DNA of 40,692 nt from Thermotoga sp. (GCA_020722015.1 DYLQ01000016.1:1-40692), one strand, 5' to 3'. Positions 14,528 to 23,488 are shown, numbered from the stretch's first letter. Made by a program: numbers and translations. The notes: generated by a model from the letters alone, not told the origin.

Positions 14528-15741
14528 ATGCAGAGATAGTTTCTACCGGCACGGAACTTTTACTTGGCAAAAGTTGTAACGAAGATGCAAGGATACTTTG
14601 CGATCTGCTTGCACGGTGTGGAATTGACATATACAGGTACACAACCGTCGGAGACAATGTTGGAAGGATAGTCCAAGCTTATAAAGAGGCCCTTGAAAGA
14701 TCTGATGTAGTTCTGTCAACGGGAGGACTCGGTGGAACCGGAAGTGACCTTTCCAAGCAAGCGGCATCTTTTGCCACGTCTATCCCGCTTGAAATCGATC
14801 CGAATCTTTACAAATATCTTATAGATAAAAATGTTCCGGAACGTATATCGAGATCCTTTGCCGCAATTCCGGTAGGATCAACGATATTTCAAAACACATC
14901 AGGTGTTGCCCCGGGCATTGTCATGAATACAAATGGAAAATACTTGATCATGCTTCCTGGACCTCCTGAGGAAATAAAATCCATAATAAGAAATGGACTT
15001 GAAGAGTTTTTAAGAAAACTTGGAAACGGATACACGAAAAATGATATCATAAAGATCGTTGGTCTTAGAGAATCTGAAGTTGAAGATAAAATTCACGATC
15101 TTGCACTTTCTTCTAACCCTACGATCTCGACTTTTTTGAAAAAGGGATGGATAGAAATATCTCTTACGGCAAAGGGGAAAAATGAAGATGATGCCGTTTT
15201 GATGTTGGAAGATGTGAGAAAAAAAGTTTTGGAGAGATTTCCTCAAAAATTCCTTGGAAAAGTCGGAGAAACAATTGAAGAAGAAGTATACAGGTTACTT
15301 AAAGAAAAGCATTTGACCTTGTCCGTTGCCGAATCGGTGACAGGCGGGATGATTTCAGATAGAATTGTGAGTGTTCCGGGTGTTTCATCTTTTTTTATGG
15401 GAGGAATTGTCGCTTATTCAAATGAATCCAAGGTAAAGATCTTAGGTGTGAATGAAAAGACGATAGTTGAAGAAGGCGCTGTTTCAGAGGCATGCGTCCT
15501 TGAGATGGCAAAAGGTGCTTTGAGGATCCTTAACACAGACATATCCATTGCCACAACGGGAATAGCAGGCCCGACGGGAGAAACAAAGGATAAACCACTT
15601 GGAATGGTATGGTTTGGCATCTCATCAAGGTTTGAAAATCGCACATGGCAAAGAATTTACGGAGGAACAAGGAATGAAGTTAGAAAAGCTGCATCGGATG
15701 ATGCGCTTGAAAATGTGGTTAACATGCTAAGTCAATTTTAA
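14524..15741 (+). CDS. cinA: CinA: ADP-ribose pyrophosphatase / NMN deamidase
   Basis: Two-domain 405-residue protein. The N-terminal MoCF_biosynth-like domain (STGTELLLGKSCNEDA, then STGGLGGTGSDLSKQ, then LPGPPEE) corresponds to the COG1058 ADP-ribose pyrophosphatase. The C-terminal CinA/PncC domain (LSVAESVTGGMISDRI near residue 267, GGIVAYSNESKV, TTGIAGPTGETKDKPLG) is the NMN deamidase. Both appear complete. Translation is probably coupled to the Nudix gene. Some relatives are competence-induced, but nothing here indicates a competence operon. Confidence 0.93.
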   Translation: MNAEIVSTGTELLLGKSCNEDARILCDLLARCGIDIYRYTTVGDNVGRIVQAYKEALERSDVVLSTGGLGGTGSDLSKQAASFATSIPLEIDPNLYKYLIDKNVPERISRSFAAIPVGSTIFQNTSGVAPGIVMNTNGKYLIMLPGPPEEIKSIIRNGLEEFLRKLGNGYTKNDIIKIVGLRESEVEDKIHDLALSSNPTISTFLKKGWIEISLTAKGKNEDDAVLMLEDVRKKVLERFPQKFLGKVGETIEEEVYRLLKEKHLTLSVAESVTGGMISDRIVSVPGVSSFFMGGIVAYSNESKVKILGVNEKTIVEEGAVSEACVLEMAKGALRILNTDISIATTGIAGPTGETKDKPLGMVWFGISSRFENRTWQRIYGGTRNEVRKAASDDALENVVNMLSQF

Positions 15742-15840
15742 ATCATGTTAACACGTGGGAATTATACATGAGGGTACAAAAAGAATCGAAGATCGACGAT
15801 AAAATTAACATTAACGGCAAATTCGTTTGAGGTGATAAAG

Positions 15841-16416
15841 ATGGTAGACGTTAAAAATATATTGAGCGAAACCGGTTCAATTCTTCATGGTCATTTTCTT
15901 TTGGAATCGGGAATGCATTCTGACACCTGTGTTGAATGTGCCAAGGTACTTCAATACACATGGCGAACAAGGGAAATAGGAAACGAAATGGCTTTGAGAT
16001 TGCAAAGGTTTGCACCAGACTGCATCTTATCGTTAACACCGAATGGTATGATAATAGGTTACGAGGTTGCGAGAACTATGGATGTGCCTTTTATTTATCT
16101 TGAGGAAGATAAAAATGGTAATTTCTTATTCACTCATTGCCTTGAACCGACGATGTTCAAAAATATATTGATAGTGCAAGATGTTATATACGATGAAAAA
16201 TTACTTCATAAAGCGATCTTCGCTCTTAAAGATCGCGGAAGCGAGGCAATAGGCCTTTCATCAATGGTAAAAATAGGTCAAATTGAAAAAATAGATGGAC
16301 TCTCCGTAAATTCCGTTGTAAACATTTCCGCACAAATCTATGCGCCTCATGTATGTCCGATGTGCAAAGAAGGTTTGGAAATCGTCGATTGCAAAAATCC
16401 ATGCCGGAGATCATGA
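15841..16416 (+). CDS. Orotate phosphoribosyltransferase-like protein without PRPP loop
   Basis: The overall pattern matches PyrE: an N-terminal HGHFLLESGMHSDTCVECAKVLQ, the IIGYEVARTMDVPFIYLEED segment, and the C-terminal CPMCKEGLE that closes many OPRTs of this type. The PRPP-binding loop that should read DVVTTGGS is instead DVIYDEKLLH, and the catalytic flexible-loop segment (usually KLRRGF-like) is FLFTHC. It is therefore probably not an active transferase and may be a regulatory or partner paralogue; this is inference. The start at ATG 15841 (191 residues) follows GAGGTG at six bases; an in-frame GTG at 15832 is part of that site. Converges with the gene ending at 16427. Confidence 0.75.
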   Translation: MVDVKNILSETGSILHGHFLLESGMHSDTCVECAKVLQYTWRTREIGNEMALRLQRFAPDCILSLTPNGMIIGYEVARTMDVPFIYLEEDKNGNFLFTHCLEPTMFKNILIVQDVIYDEKLLHKAIFALKDRGSEAIGLSSMVKIGQIEKIDGLSVNSVVNISAQIYAPHVCPMCKEGLEIVDCKNPCRRS

Positions 16417-16426
16417 TGAGAAGTTT

Positions 16427-16990
16427 TCACTCTTTTGTTTTGGTTTCGAGAATATCAAATCTTTTCGCAAGAGAAATTACAAAACCACAAGTCATAAGAA
16501 TTAAAGATGTGTAAAGTACATCCATTTCAAAAGAAACTATTTTGAAGTTTGTGATGTTTTGGATAAATATCAGGGCAACAGATTGTGTGATGAAAAAATT
16601 TAGAGCCGCCATTATCCATGAATTCAAAGAATTTTTGAAGAGATATCGTATGGCATACTCCTGACGGGTATATCCGAGCGAAAGTATCGTTGCTCTGTGA
16701 ACGCTATCGTACTTGTCAACGGAAGATGTTATGCTTGACACTATGTAAATGAAGGTTGAAAGTACCATGATAAGAGCACCAATAGAATGATTGAAAGTTA
16801 AAATGACGTATATTCCAAAAAACATCACACCAACAGGGAAAAGTCCTTGAAAATATCTTATGAAACTCGTCCCGAGTTGTTTCTTTTCTACAACGCGGCT
16901 TCTGACGTACCAAAAGGCAAGGATAAAACCTGCTATGGTTATAAGTACGACTTCAAGGATATTCAACCAGATCGTCGAGAAAAGGTTCAA
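16427..16990 (-). CDS. Membrane protein of unknown function
   Basis: A 187-residue protein with about five hydrophobic segments and a short charged C-terminus. The cytoplasmic-looking loop [19 protein letters not shown] recalls the coupling loop of ABC permeases (ILSLGA-type EAA loops), but the whole protein is too short and divergent to assign. Its start overlaps the SPFH-protein stop by 4 bases, so it is the last gene of the ribosomal-protein/SPFH operon and may act with NfeD and the SPFH protein in the membrane. Confidence 0.7.
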   Translation of the reverse strand: MNLFSTIWLNILEVVLITIAGFILAFWYVRSRVVEKKQLGTSFIRYFQGLFPVGVMFFGIYVILTFNHSIGALIMVLSTFIYIVSSITSSVDKYDSVHRATILSLGYTRQEYAIRYLFKNSLNSWIMAALNFFITQSVALIFIQNITNFKIVSFEMDVLYTSLILMTCGFVISLAKRFDILETKTKE

Positions 16991-17919
16991 CTTTTTTTAA
17001 GTTCCTCCTTTGAAGGTGCTGTTTTGAAGATTTCCGCAATTGCTCCAAGACTTGAAAGTACTCCCGATGTTTCAAATGGTAGAAATATCTTCGTTGCCTG
17101 ACCGTTTGCAACTTGCTGAAGTGCCTCAAGATACTTTATAGTGATAAGATCTGGAGTCGGATTTCCGGAATGGATAGAATCAAATACAAGTTTTATGGCT
17201 GCTGCTTGTCCTTCTGCCTCTGTTTGAAATTTATACTTTTGTGCGTCTGCTATCCTTTGTATTGCGGTCGCATCTCCTTCCGCTTTTAAAATTTGAGATT
17301 GCTTTTGACCCTCGGCTTGTAAGATTTGAGATTGCTTTATGCCTTCAGATTCAAGTATGGCTGCTCTTTTAGTTCTCTCTGCCTTCATCTGTTGGCTCAT
17401 CGCATCTGTTATATCTTTCGGAGGCTCTATTTTTTTGATCTCAACTCTTGTCACTCTTACTCCCCACTTGTCAGTTGCCTCATCAAGAGTATCTCTAAGT
17501 TTGGCATTTATCATTTCTCTGGATGTAAGTGTTTGATCGAGCTCGAGTTCGCCTATCACGTTTCTCAAATTTGTCTGTGCGAGCATGGTAGCGGCAGGTT
17601 CAAAAGCTTTGATGTTGTAATTGACTTTGAAAGCATCGGAAACCTGGTAGTATATTATCGCATCGACTGAAACCACGACGTTATCACGCGTTATGACTTC
17701 CTGAGGAGGTACATTTATGAAATGTTCCCTCATGTCAATTTTCGTCATTCTTTCGAAGAAAGGTACTATGAAATGAAGACCTGCTTGAGCCTCTCTTGAA
17801 AATTTACCGAGCCGTTCAATTAGGCCCCTTTGAAACGGCCTTACTATCTTTATCCCAGTTATCGCAACAACGATCAAAAAGATGGCTATTATAACACCAA
17901 TGACAATTCCAAGTATCAT
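16987..17919 (-). CDS. SPFH/stomatin-like membrane protein (QmcA type)
   Basis: Scaffold protein of the SPFH (stomatin/prohibitin/flotillin) family, 310 residues. One N-terminal membrane helix (about 3-25) is followed by the SPFH domain ([14 protein letters not shown], then [20 protein letters not shown]). A long helix then carries three consecutive 11-residue units ending in ILxxEG or ILxAEG (about residues 183-215) and drives oligomerisation. The partner NfeD gene lies immediately upstream with a 4-base overlap, the classic nfeD-SPFH pair. A role in membrane quality control or microdomains is inferred from the family. Confidence 0.9.
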   Translation of the reverse strand: MILGIVIGVIIAIFLIVVAITGIKIVRPFQRGLIERLGKFSREAQAGLHFIVPFFERMTKIDMREHFINVPPQEVITRDNVVVSVDAIIYYQVSDAFKVNYNIKAFEPAATMLAQTNLRNVIGELELDQTLTSREMINAKLRDTLDEATDKWGVRVTRVEIKKIEPPKDITDAMSQQMKAERTKRAAILESEGIKQSQILQAEGQKQSQILKAEGDATAIQRIADAQKYKFQTEAEGQAAAIKLVFDSIHSGNPTPDLITIKYLEALQQVANGQATKIFLPFETSGVLSSLGAIAEIFKTAPSKEELKKS

Positions 17920-18353
17920 TTATTTTCCTCCTTTCTAACGATTAATTTAGTACCCTCAACCTTTAAAATTATCACATAATCGTCGATGTTCACCGTGGAT
18001 CTATCTTCTGTAACTGCTCTCCAGATGTCTCCGTCTACCTTCACCTTACCCTTGTTTTTTTCAAAATCTATCGTTTCAATTACAAGCGCACTTTTACCAA
18101 CTATTTCGTCTATGTTTATCTTTCTTGGAGAGTCTTTTCTTTGAAGTACCTTTATAGCCAACGGACGTGTAAATATGACAAGCACGGCCGAGACGATTAT
18201 GAAGACGATAATTTGAATTATCAAATCTGCAAAAAGAGATGTTATGGCAGCGGCAAAGGCTCCGAGCCCGAACCAGAAAAGAAAGAAAGTTGGCATAAAA
18301 ATCTCCGTTACGCACATCAAAGCACCGAGAAATATCCAGAAGATTAGAGCCAT
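17916..18353 (-). CDS. NfeD-family membrane protein (short form)
   Basis: A 145-residue NfeD of the short type without the serine-protease domain. Three to four hydrophobic helices (about 1-70) are followed by an OB-fold-like domain ([30 protein letters not shown]). It works with SPFH partners, and the SPFH gene follows with a 4-base overlap. It lies 12 bases after the tRNase Z-like gene in the same operon. Confidence 0.87.
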   Translation of the reverse strand: MALIFWIFLGALMCVTEIFMPTFFLFWFGLGAFAAAITSLFADLIIQIIVFIIVSAVLVIFTRPLAIKVLQRKDSPRKINIDEIVGKSALVIETIDFEKNKGKVKVDGDIWRAVTEDRSTVNIDDYVIILKVEGTKLIVRKEENK

Positions 18354-18365
18354 ATTATCATCCCT

Positions 18366-19214
18366 TCATTTTAACGTAAAGATCTTCGAAGGATGAACGT
18401 AGAGTACTGGAAAATCAACACCAATTTCATCAATGGCTTTATTTACGTATCTTTTTACGTTTCTTTCATATCTCGTTGAAATGTGATAGAGTATTAAAGA
18501 TTTCACCTTAGCCTCTTTTGCCAACATAATCACTTCTTTCACGGAAGAATGGTTGTTTCCCTTCCTGTCCTTTTCATCCAAAAAAGTTGATTCATGAATG
18601 AGAAGGTCTGTTTCATAAGCGTTTTCTACGGAAATGGGAATCGCATCTCCGCTTAACGTCAATATCTTGTGTTCGTAATCGACGGTTATTTCTTCCCTTC
18701 CGTATTTCTTTATCATATCAAGAATTTCATTTTGGCTCAGATTTTTGTATTTCTCCTTGAGATGTTTACGTTTCTCGTATATGTTATACCCAAAACTTAT
18801 TTCATTCATTGTGTGATGTGTTCTGAAAGGTCTTATGACTCTTTTCACGCCACCCGTCCTGTGGAGCACTATTTCTTCTCCGATTTCCACAGGTTTTATG
18901 AAGAGCATGTATTTGAGATCGTTGTTTACCTTCAATATGAAATCGAGAAATTCTTCTACAGATCTGCTGCCTTTTGGATAGTATATTTCGAGCGATTTTT
19001 CTTTGTCTCCCATGGCATTATTTCTTGTGTTAACAAGACCCCATAAACCTGCTATGTGATCTGCATGACCATGGGTAAGAAAAACTCTTTGAACGGCGAA
19101 AGACTTGTTTCCCAAATAGGTACTTGCTCCTTCACCACAATCTATAAGCATTCTGTCAGGTGAGTAATACATCCATGAAGAATAGAGTGCTTTTGAATAC
19201 ATTATTATGTTCAA
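18366..19214 (-). CDS. Metallo-beta-lactamase hydrolase, tRNase Z-like
   Basis: Zinc-dependent hydrolase of the RNase Z/ElaC branch, 282 residues. The metal motif [13 protein letters not shown] is near residue 46, a mid histidine lies in [16 protein letters not shown], an aspartate in LSGDA, and the last histidine in [11 protein letters not shown] role in tRNA 3'-end maturation is likely but not certain, since short members of this branch include other phosphodiesterases. The start overlaps the rplI stop by 4 bases. Confidence 0.8.
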   Translation of the reverse strand: MNIIMYSKALYSSWMYYSPDRMLIDCGEGASTYLGNKSFAVQRVFLTHGHADHIAGLWGLVNTRNNAMGDKEKSLEIYYPKGSRSVEEFLDFILKVNNDLKYMLFIKPVEIGEEIVLHRTGGVKRVIRPFRTHHTMNEISFGYNIYEKRKHLKEKYKNLSQNEILDMIKKYGREEITVDYEHKILTLSGDAIPISVENAYETDLLIHESTFLDEKDRKGNNHSSVKEVIMLAKEAKVKSLILYHISTRYERNVKRYVNKAIDEIGVDFPVLYVHPSKIFTLK

Positions 19215-19654
19215 TTTTTTTCAACCCTGACTTTTACCTTACCAGATAAACCATTTCCAAATTTTATTTTCACTTCATAAGTGCCAAGCTCTTTTATCGG
19301 GTTCATCTCTATGTTCTTTCTGTCAAAACTCTCACCGAGATATTCCGAAATCTTTTCGGCAATTTCTGAAGATGTAACAGAACCGTACAGTTTATTCTCT
19401 TCACCTGAATTGGCCTTGACGACCAAAACCGTTTCCATAAGTTCTGAAATCTTCTTGTTGGCATCTTCTATTTCCTTTTTCTTTTTTGATTCTTGAAGCT
19501 TTTTTTCCCTTTCAACTTTTTCAATGACATTTTGATTTGCTTCAATGGCTAACTTTTTGGGTATAAGGTAATTTCTTGCGTATCCGTCAGAAATATTAAC
19601 TATCTCACCTTTTATGCCTAAAGCTTTAACATCCTGCAAAAGCAAAACCTTCAT
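19211..19654 (-). CDS. rplI: 50S ribosomal protein L9
   Basis: A 147-residue L9: N-terminal RNA-binding domain ([34 protein letters not shown]), long charged connecting helix (about 45-75) and C-terminal domain. In the conserved S6-SSB-S18-L9 order. A hairpin in the 49-base gap before it may adjust its expression relative to S18. Confidence 0.97.
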   Translation of the reverse strand: MKVLLLQDVKALGIKGEIVNISDGYARNYLIPKKLAIEANQNVIEKVEREKKLQESKKKKEIEDANKKISELMETVLVVKANSGEENKLYGSVTSSEIAEKISEYLGESFDRKNIEMNPIKELGTYEVKIKFGNGLSGKVKVRVEKN

Positions 19655-19682
19655 TTCATCACACCGCCGTTCTTACAACATA

Positions 19683-19705
19683 AAGAGGCCTCATGTTGGC
19701 CTCTT
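19683..19705 (-). terminator. Hairpin between rpsR and rplI
   Basis: AAGAGGCC and GGCCTCTT form a perfect 8-pair stem with a 7-base loop, overlapping the rpsR stop codon. Only a short TTT follows on the minus strand, so it is at most an attenuator or a stabilising or processing hairpin. Confidence 0.5.
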
Positions 19706-19961
19706 AATCTTTGGTATATGGTATAAGTACAGCTTCTCTTGAACGCTTGATCGCTTCGGCGATCATTCTCTGATGTTTTGCGCATGTTCCAGTTATCCTT
19801 CTAGGAAGGATCTTTCCTTTATCGCTTACGAATTTTTTCAATGTTCTTGTGTCTTTGTAGTCAACGTAATTTATTTCATTTGTGCAGAAAAAACATTTTC
19901 TTGTTTTCCTTCTAAACCCCTTGTCTCTTTCTTTTTTATTTGAATCTCTATCGTTGCTCAT
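19704..19961 (-). CDS. rpsR: 30S ribosomal protein S18
   Basis: An 85-residue S18 that binds S6 on the 30S platform. The family core [20 protein letters not shown] is intact. The N-terminal KCFFCTNE and the later Cys-Ala-Lys-His show the zinc-ligand (C+) type. The start was set at ATG 19961 rather than the in-frame TTG three codons earlier, because GGAGG directly abuts that TTG and is well spaced to the ATG. Confidence 0.97.
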   Translation of the reverse strand: MSNDRDSNKKERDKGFRRKTRKCFFCTNEINYVDYKDTRTLKKFVSDKGKILPRRITGTCAKHQRMIAEAIKRSREAVLIPYTKD

Positions 19962-19984
19962 TAAAATCAACCTCCGTTATTTTT

Positions 19985-20413
19985 TTAAAATGGAATGTCG
20001 TTATCTTCATCTTGAGAAGAAGAATCTATATCACCTTCATCAAGAGATGGCAACTGATCTTCTGAAGAAATATTCTGTGTCTCTTCGGCTATACTGTTCT
20101 TCTTATCAAGCGGTTGAATTTTGCTTGCCATGATCTCCGTTGTAACCCTTTGTTTTCCTTCTTTATCGGTCCATGAATTATTTCTTAAACTCCCATCGAC
20201 AAGAAGAAGTCTTCCTTTTTTTATGTAAGAAGCGACGAACTCGGCATTTTTACCGAAACAGACTATTCTGAAAAAATCTGTTTGCTTATCCTCTTTCGAA
20301 TAATTTCTGTTTACGGCTATGTTGAAGGTTACAACTTCATTGCCGCTGTTTCCCATTCTCATTTGTGGATCCTGAGTTATCCTTCCAATGAGTATGACTT
20401 TGTTGTAATTCAC
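19985..20413 (-). CDS. ssb: Single-stranded DNA-binding protein
   Basis: A 142-residue SSB: OB-fold domain at about 1-105 (MNYNKVILIGRITQDPQMR, FNIAVNRNY, DFFRIVCFGKNAEFV), then an acidic linker and the conserved partner-binding tip DNDIPF. The start overlaps the rpsF stop by 4 bases. Its place between S6 and S18 is the standard bacterial order. Confidence 0.97.
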   Translation of the reverse strand: MNYNKVILIGRITQDPQMRMGNSGNEVVTFNIAVNRNYSKEDKQTDFFRIVCFGKNAEFVASYIKKGRLLLVDGSLRNNSWTDKEGKQRVTTEIMASKIQPLDKKNSIAEETQNISSEDQLPSLDEGDIDSSSQDEDNDIPF

Positions 20414-20817
20414 GAATTCTCTACCTCTTTTAAAGTTGCAGCATCGCTTGGCTCTGCATTCGTAACAGTTGCAATCTCCTCAACTTCTTCGGCTTTTTCT
20501 TCTTTTGGTGGAACAGGATGCTTTTCGAGATCTTCTCTTCTTAAAATAAGATGTCTGAAAATTTCTGGTATGACTTTGTACATCTCTTCAAGAGATCTGA
20601 TCTGGGATGGATCAGAATCGAACAGGATAACGGTGTAATCACCTTCGTTGAATTTTTGAACTTTGAAGGCTAACTGTCTTACACCCCATCTGTCAATCTG
20701 TCTTATCTTCCCATGCATTTTTTCTTCGATCTGGTTTTTGACTCGATCGACAAGTTTGTTTCTTGCCTCTTCCTCAAGAGTTGAATTGATGATGAAAAGT
20801 GTTTCGTAGATCTTCAT
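20410..20817 (-). CDS. rpsF: 30S ribosomal protein S6
   Basis: Ferredoxin-fold S6 (MKIYETLFIINSTLEEEARN), 135 residues, with a long acidic C-terminal tail (KEEKAEEVEEIATV region). The start was set at ATG 20817, seven bases after GGGAGGT; the longest frame starts 17 codons earlier within the leader. First gene of the long operon running to 16427. Confidence 0.97.
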   Translation of the reverse strand: MKIYETLFIINSTLEEEARNKLVDRVKNQIEEKMHGKIRQIDRWGVRQLAFKVQKFNEGDYTVILFDSDPSQIRSLEEMYKVIPEIFRHLILRREDLEKHPVPPKEEKAEEVEEIATVTNAEPSDAATLKEVENS

Positions 20818-20842
20818 AAACTTACCTCCCATGGACAAATTG

Positions 20843-20863
20843 GTCCTATACTCGTAGGACGGG
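20843..20863 (-). promoter_or_regulatory. Candidate S6:S18-binding leader hairpin
   Basis: On the minus strand the rpsF leader reads CCCG followed by GTCCTA, a six-base loop and TAGGAC (20860-20855 pairing with 20848-20843). Many bacteria carry an S6:S18-binding hairpin with an unpaired CCG in this leader for autoregulation. The CCG beside a stem fits loosely, but the exact consensus arrangement was not verified. Confidence 0.4.
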
Positions 20864-20870
20864 TACAATG

Positions 20871-20900
20871 ATTATATCACATATTTTAATTAAAAAACAA
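20871..20900 (-). promoter_or_regulatory. Promoter of the rpsF operon
   Basis: On the minus strand TTGTTT (20900-20895), an 18-base spacer and a perfect TATAAT (20876-20871) with an extended -10 TGA before it. The predicted leader of about 45 bases contains the hairpin at 20843-20863. Confidence 0.65.
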
Positions 20901-20977
20901 AGAACTGTTTTAATTCATGCTCGAAAAAACAAATCTCCGTGGAATTTTCAATCAAATGAGAAGCATAATACCATACG

Positions 20978-21382
20978 TCATTTGCAATTTTTCTGATCTC
21001 CGGAGCAACCACCCTCATGATCGTGCGCACGATCACCCGTGTAATCTGACTTAAGAGTTCCAGAAAGATAGGACTCTATAGCTGCTTTGAGGGTACCTTC
21101 AACGTAAGGATAAACATCAATACCATTTTGTACGAAGATTTCGTAAGCTCTTTGTCCCATGCTGCCAGCTATAAGCACATTGGCTCTGCTTTGAATTAGA
21201 AAATTGGGTACACTTCCTTGAGAGTGGTTGCCTTCAAAAGGATTATCTTTGAATTCAACTGATTCTATTTTCCCATTTTCTACTTCGACGAAAGCAAAAA
21301 AAGGTGCATGTCCGAAGTGTTCCGATACGTCGACGCTCATTCCGTCATTTCCCATAACCGGTACGACTATTAACATTTTCAT
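20978..21382 (-). CDS. NifX/NifB-C-type protein, second copy
   Basis: A 134-residue member of the dinitrogenase iron-molybdenum cofactor family, with DVSEHFGHAPFFAFVEVENG, the RANVLIAGSMGQRAYEIF segment and a polar C-terminal tail rich in His, Asp and Cys (HDHEGGCSGDQKNC) that could bind metal. The copy at 9522 has no such tail, in keeping with its end being replaced by the IscB element. The start overlaps the hydrolase stop by 4 bases. No nitrogenase genes are present. Confidence 0.87.
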   Translation of the reverse strand: MKMLIVVPVMGNDGMSVDVSEHFGHAPFFAFVEVENGKIESVEFKDNPFEGNHSQGSVPNFLIQSRANVLIAGSMGQRAYEIFVQNGIDVYPYVEGTLKAAIESYLSGTLKSDYTGDRAHDHEGGCSGDQKNCK

Positions 21383-22290
21383 TCCTCCCTTTCAAAAAAT
21401 TCCAAAGTTTTATTGAAAATGAAGTGCTTGAAAAAAGCATGAGAACTCAGATGACCTGTTGGGATTGTGTAACGTTTAGGCTTTCCCATTCTTTCCCAAA
21501 GATCATCAGATGATCTTTTAGGTATAAAGAGATCAAACATGGCAGTGAAAAAAAGTGTTTTTCTTGGTGGTATGAATTTGGCAAACAAAGATGGATCATA
21601 GGTAAAGCATGGTGGCATATTCTCAAGCATTTCCAGCGATTTGAAATTAATTATTGTTTCGTCGAATAATTCGTGTTTTTTTTCACATTCTCTTGAATTG
21701 CAAAGTTTATTTTCTTCATAGGAAACTCTTAAAACTCTCGTTGCAATGCTTTTCCACGTTATGTACTCGTAATTTCCGCCACTTACGACAAAAACACCTT
21801 TTTTGATTCTTTTATCAAGGGCCATTGTTATCGTTGAGATCATTCCACCAAAACTAAAGCCCATTGTGTAAATCGTTTTAAATCCGATACTTTCAAGGTA
21901 ATCAACACATGTCATTACATCCGTAACTGCTTGATCAAAGCGTGCTGCAAGTTGAACATCTGTACCTTTTATGAAAGCAATGCCGCTTTTTTGGCCTAAG
22001 GGTGTTCTTTCAAAATGATAAGGGAGCACAGGCATGATGGTCGTATATCCCGATGATGAAAATTTCTTGGGATAATATGTCAAAGGAGCAAAATTCTTTT
22101 GACCTGTTCCATGAATAAAAACTATAGCACCTTTTGGCCGGTCGGAATTGTAAAGCAACGCTTTAACGTGATCGATTTTTGGATCGCCAGATGGTTTAAG
22201 ACTTTCAAATTCTACCAAATCAAAGGCAGATCCGTGAGAAATTTTGTACTTGGCAAATCCATATTTTTGATACATTTTAAATCTTTTCAA
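21379..22290 (-). CDS. Alpha/beta hydrolase
   Basis: A 303-residue serine hydrolase fold: AIVFIHGTGQKN near residue 57 (oxyanion region), nucleophile elbow GFSFGG near 145, an acid in TAMFDLFIP near 255, and a C-terminal HLSSHAFF histidine. Substrate unknown; a dienelactone-hydrolase or acyl-esterase role is possible. It overlaps both the methyltransferase gene upstream (14 bases) and the NifX-like gene downstream, so the three are co-translated. Confidence 0.82.
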   Translation of the reverse strand: MKRFKMYQKYGFAKYKISHGSAFDLVEFESLKPSGDPKIDHVKALLYNSDRPKGAIVFIHGTGQKNFAPLTYYPKKFSSSGYTTIMPVLPYHFERTPLGQKSGIAFIKGTDVQLAARFDQAVTDVMTCVDYLESIGFKTIYTMGFSFGGMISTITMALDKRIKKGVFVVSGGNYEYITWKSIATRVLRVSYEENKLCNSRECEKKHELFDETIINFKSLEMLENMPPCFTYDPSLFAKFIPPRKTLFFTAMFDLFIPKRSSDDLWERMGKPKRYTIPTGHLSSHAFFKHFIFNKTLEFFEREE

Positions 22291-22819
22291 AAGATATAAA
22301 ATAATGGTTCTTAAACTCCACGTATTTTACCTCTTTAAAACCGTAAGGCTCAACCTTTGTTTTAAGCATTTCTTTCGAAAACCTGATATTTTTTGGAGGA
22401 CCAAAAACCGCTTTTAAGTTGAATTCGACCATATCAAGATGGGCACCTTTTTTTAGACTTTTTGATAAAGCGCTTAATATCTCGTTCTGACATTCCATAT
22501 CGTGAAAAGAGTTAGAGAAAAAAACATGCGTTGCTTGGGCAAAATCATTTTTCTTTATCCATTCGCAAATACTTTCTGGTATCTTTGTTATGTTTTGACT
22601 CTCGTAATGCTTGCTTTCGAAGTTTTTCTCGTACTCGTCGATCGCAAAGACTGCTTTACAGACTTTTGAAAATTCACTTGAATAAAAACCATCTCCGGAT
22701 CCTATATCAAAGATGATGTCATCCGCTTTAAGATCTATAACGTTCAAAACATCAGAAACCATAGATGTTCTTAGACTATCGTTGAAATGTTGATGACGCA
22801 TAAAGTGCTTTTGATCCAT
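22277..22819 (-). CDS. SAM-dependent class I methyltransferase
   Basis: A 180-residue Rossmann-fold methyltransferase: SAM loop FDIGSGDGFYSSEF near residue 40, the acidic AIDEYEKNF after strand 2 and HVFFSNSFHDME at motif IV. Substrate unknown. The start was set at ATG 22819, seven bases after AAGGGAG; the longest frame starts 12 codons earlier at a site overlapping the promoter region. First gene of the three-gene operon with the hydrolase and NifX-like protein. Confidence 0.83.
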   Translation of the reverse strand: MDQKHFMRHQHFNDSLRTSMVSDVLNVIDLKADDIIFDIGSGDGFYSSEFSKVCKAVFAIDEYEKNFESKHYESQNITKIPESICEWIKKNDFAQATHVFFSNSFHDMECQNEILSALSKSLKKGAHLDMVEFNLKAVFGPPKNIRFSKEMLKTKVEPYGFKEVKYVEFKNHYFISFEKI

Positions 22820-22845
22820 GTTTAACACTCCCTTCTTTTTATAGG

Positions 22846-22874
22846 AGTATATCATATATAAGAATTTAAGTCAA
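22846..22874 (-). promoter_or_regulatory. Strong sigma-A promoter of the methyltransferase-nifX operon
   Basis: On the minus strand TTGACT (22874-22869), a 17-base spacer and TATACT (22851-22846) with an extended TGA. It is the same design as the promoter at 9166-9194. Confidence 0.8.
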
Positions 22875-22987
22875 TACATATGGCTTTCAATTTAACTCGA
22901 TGTATACTACACTAAGCAGACTTTAAAAACGAAGTCATTTGACTTCAAAATTTAAAATTGATCGTGCAATCGAGAAGGTGGTTGAAA

Positions 22988-23488
22988 ATGAAAGTCGTTC
23001 TTATGGCGGTTGTAAGTGCAAATGGAAAAATTTCGCGTTCAAACAATTCTTCGATCGATTGGAATTCAAAAGCAGATCTTGAGTGGTTTAAAGAGATGAC
23101 AAAAAGCATCGGGGTTGTGATCATGGGAAGAAAAACCTTTGAAACACTTAAATCTCCTCTTAAAGATAGGCTCAACATCGTTATGACAAGAAATCCCATT
23201 GAATCAAATAGCAGAGATTTGATGTACACTTCAAATTCTCCACGTCAGATACTGGAAACGGTAAGTAAATTGGGCTATACTCAAGTCGCCGTGATCGGTG
23301 GAAAAGAGATATTCACACTCTTTATGAGAGAGAAGCTTGTGGACGATCTTTACATAACTCACGAACCAATTCTGATTGACGGCATAGATCTTTTTGATCG
23401 GTTAGAGACCGATGTCAGGTTAAAATTTATAGACATGAAGATGCTTGACTCTCAAACTTTTATCGTGCATTATGTTATACTAAGTTAG
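22988..23488 (+). CDS. DHFR/RibD C-terminal-type reductase
   Basis: A 166-residue protein of the dihydrofolate reductase-like fold: MKVVLMAVVSANGKIS at the N-terminus, VVIMGRKTFETL near residue 48 (NADPH site), NIVMTRNP and QVAVIGGKEIF near 110. It could be a dihydrofolate reductase or a pyrimidine/pterin reductase like the RibD C-terminal domain. The WNSKADLEWF segment after the first strand fits either. The start at ATG 22988 follows GAAGGTGG; the longest frame begins ten codons earlier without a site. Confidence 0.82.
   Translation: MKVVLMAVVSANGKISRSNNSSIDWNSKADLEWFKEMTKSIGVVIMGRKTFETLKSPLKDRLNIVMTRNPIESNSRDLMYTSNSPRQILETVSKLGYTQVAVIGGKEIFTLFMREKLVDDLYITHEPILIDGIDLFDRLETDVRLKFIDMKMLDSQTFIVHYVILS
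23473..23481 (+). promoter_or_regulatory. Candidate extended -10 for the exported-protein gene
   Basis: TGT followed by TATACT at 23476-23481, overlapping the end of the reductase gene and about 70 bases before the next start. No well-spaced -35. Confidence 0.35.

Noticed and set aside
9522-21382. Nitrogen fixation role for the two NifX-like proteins
   Set aside because: No nifH, nifD, nifK, nifE, nifN or nifB radical-SAM gene in the window; orphan family members are common in non-fixing anaerobes.
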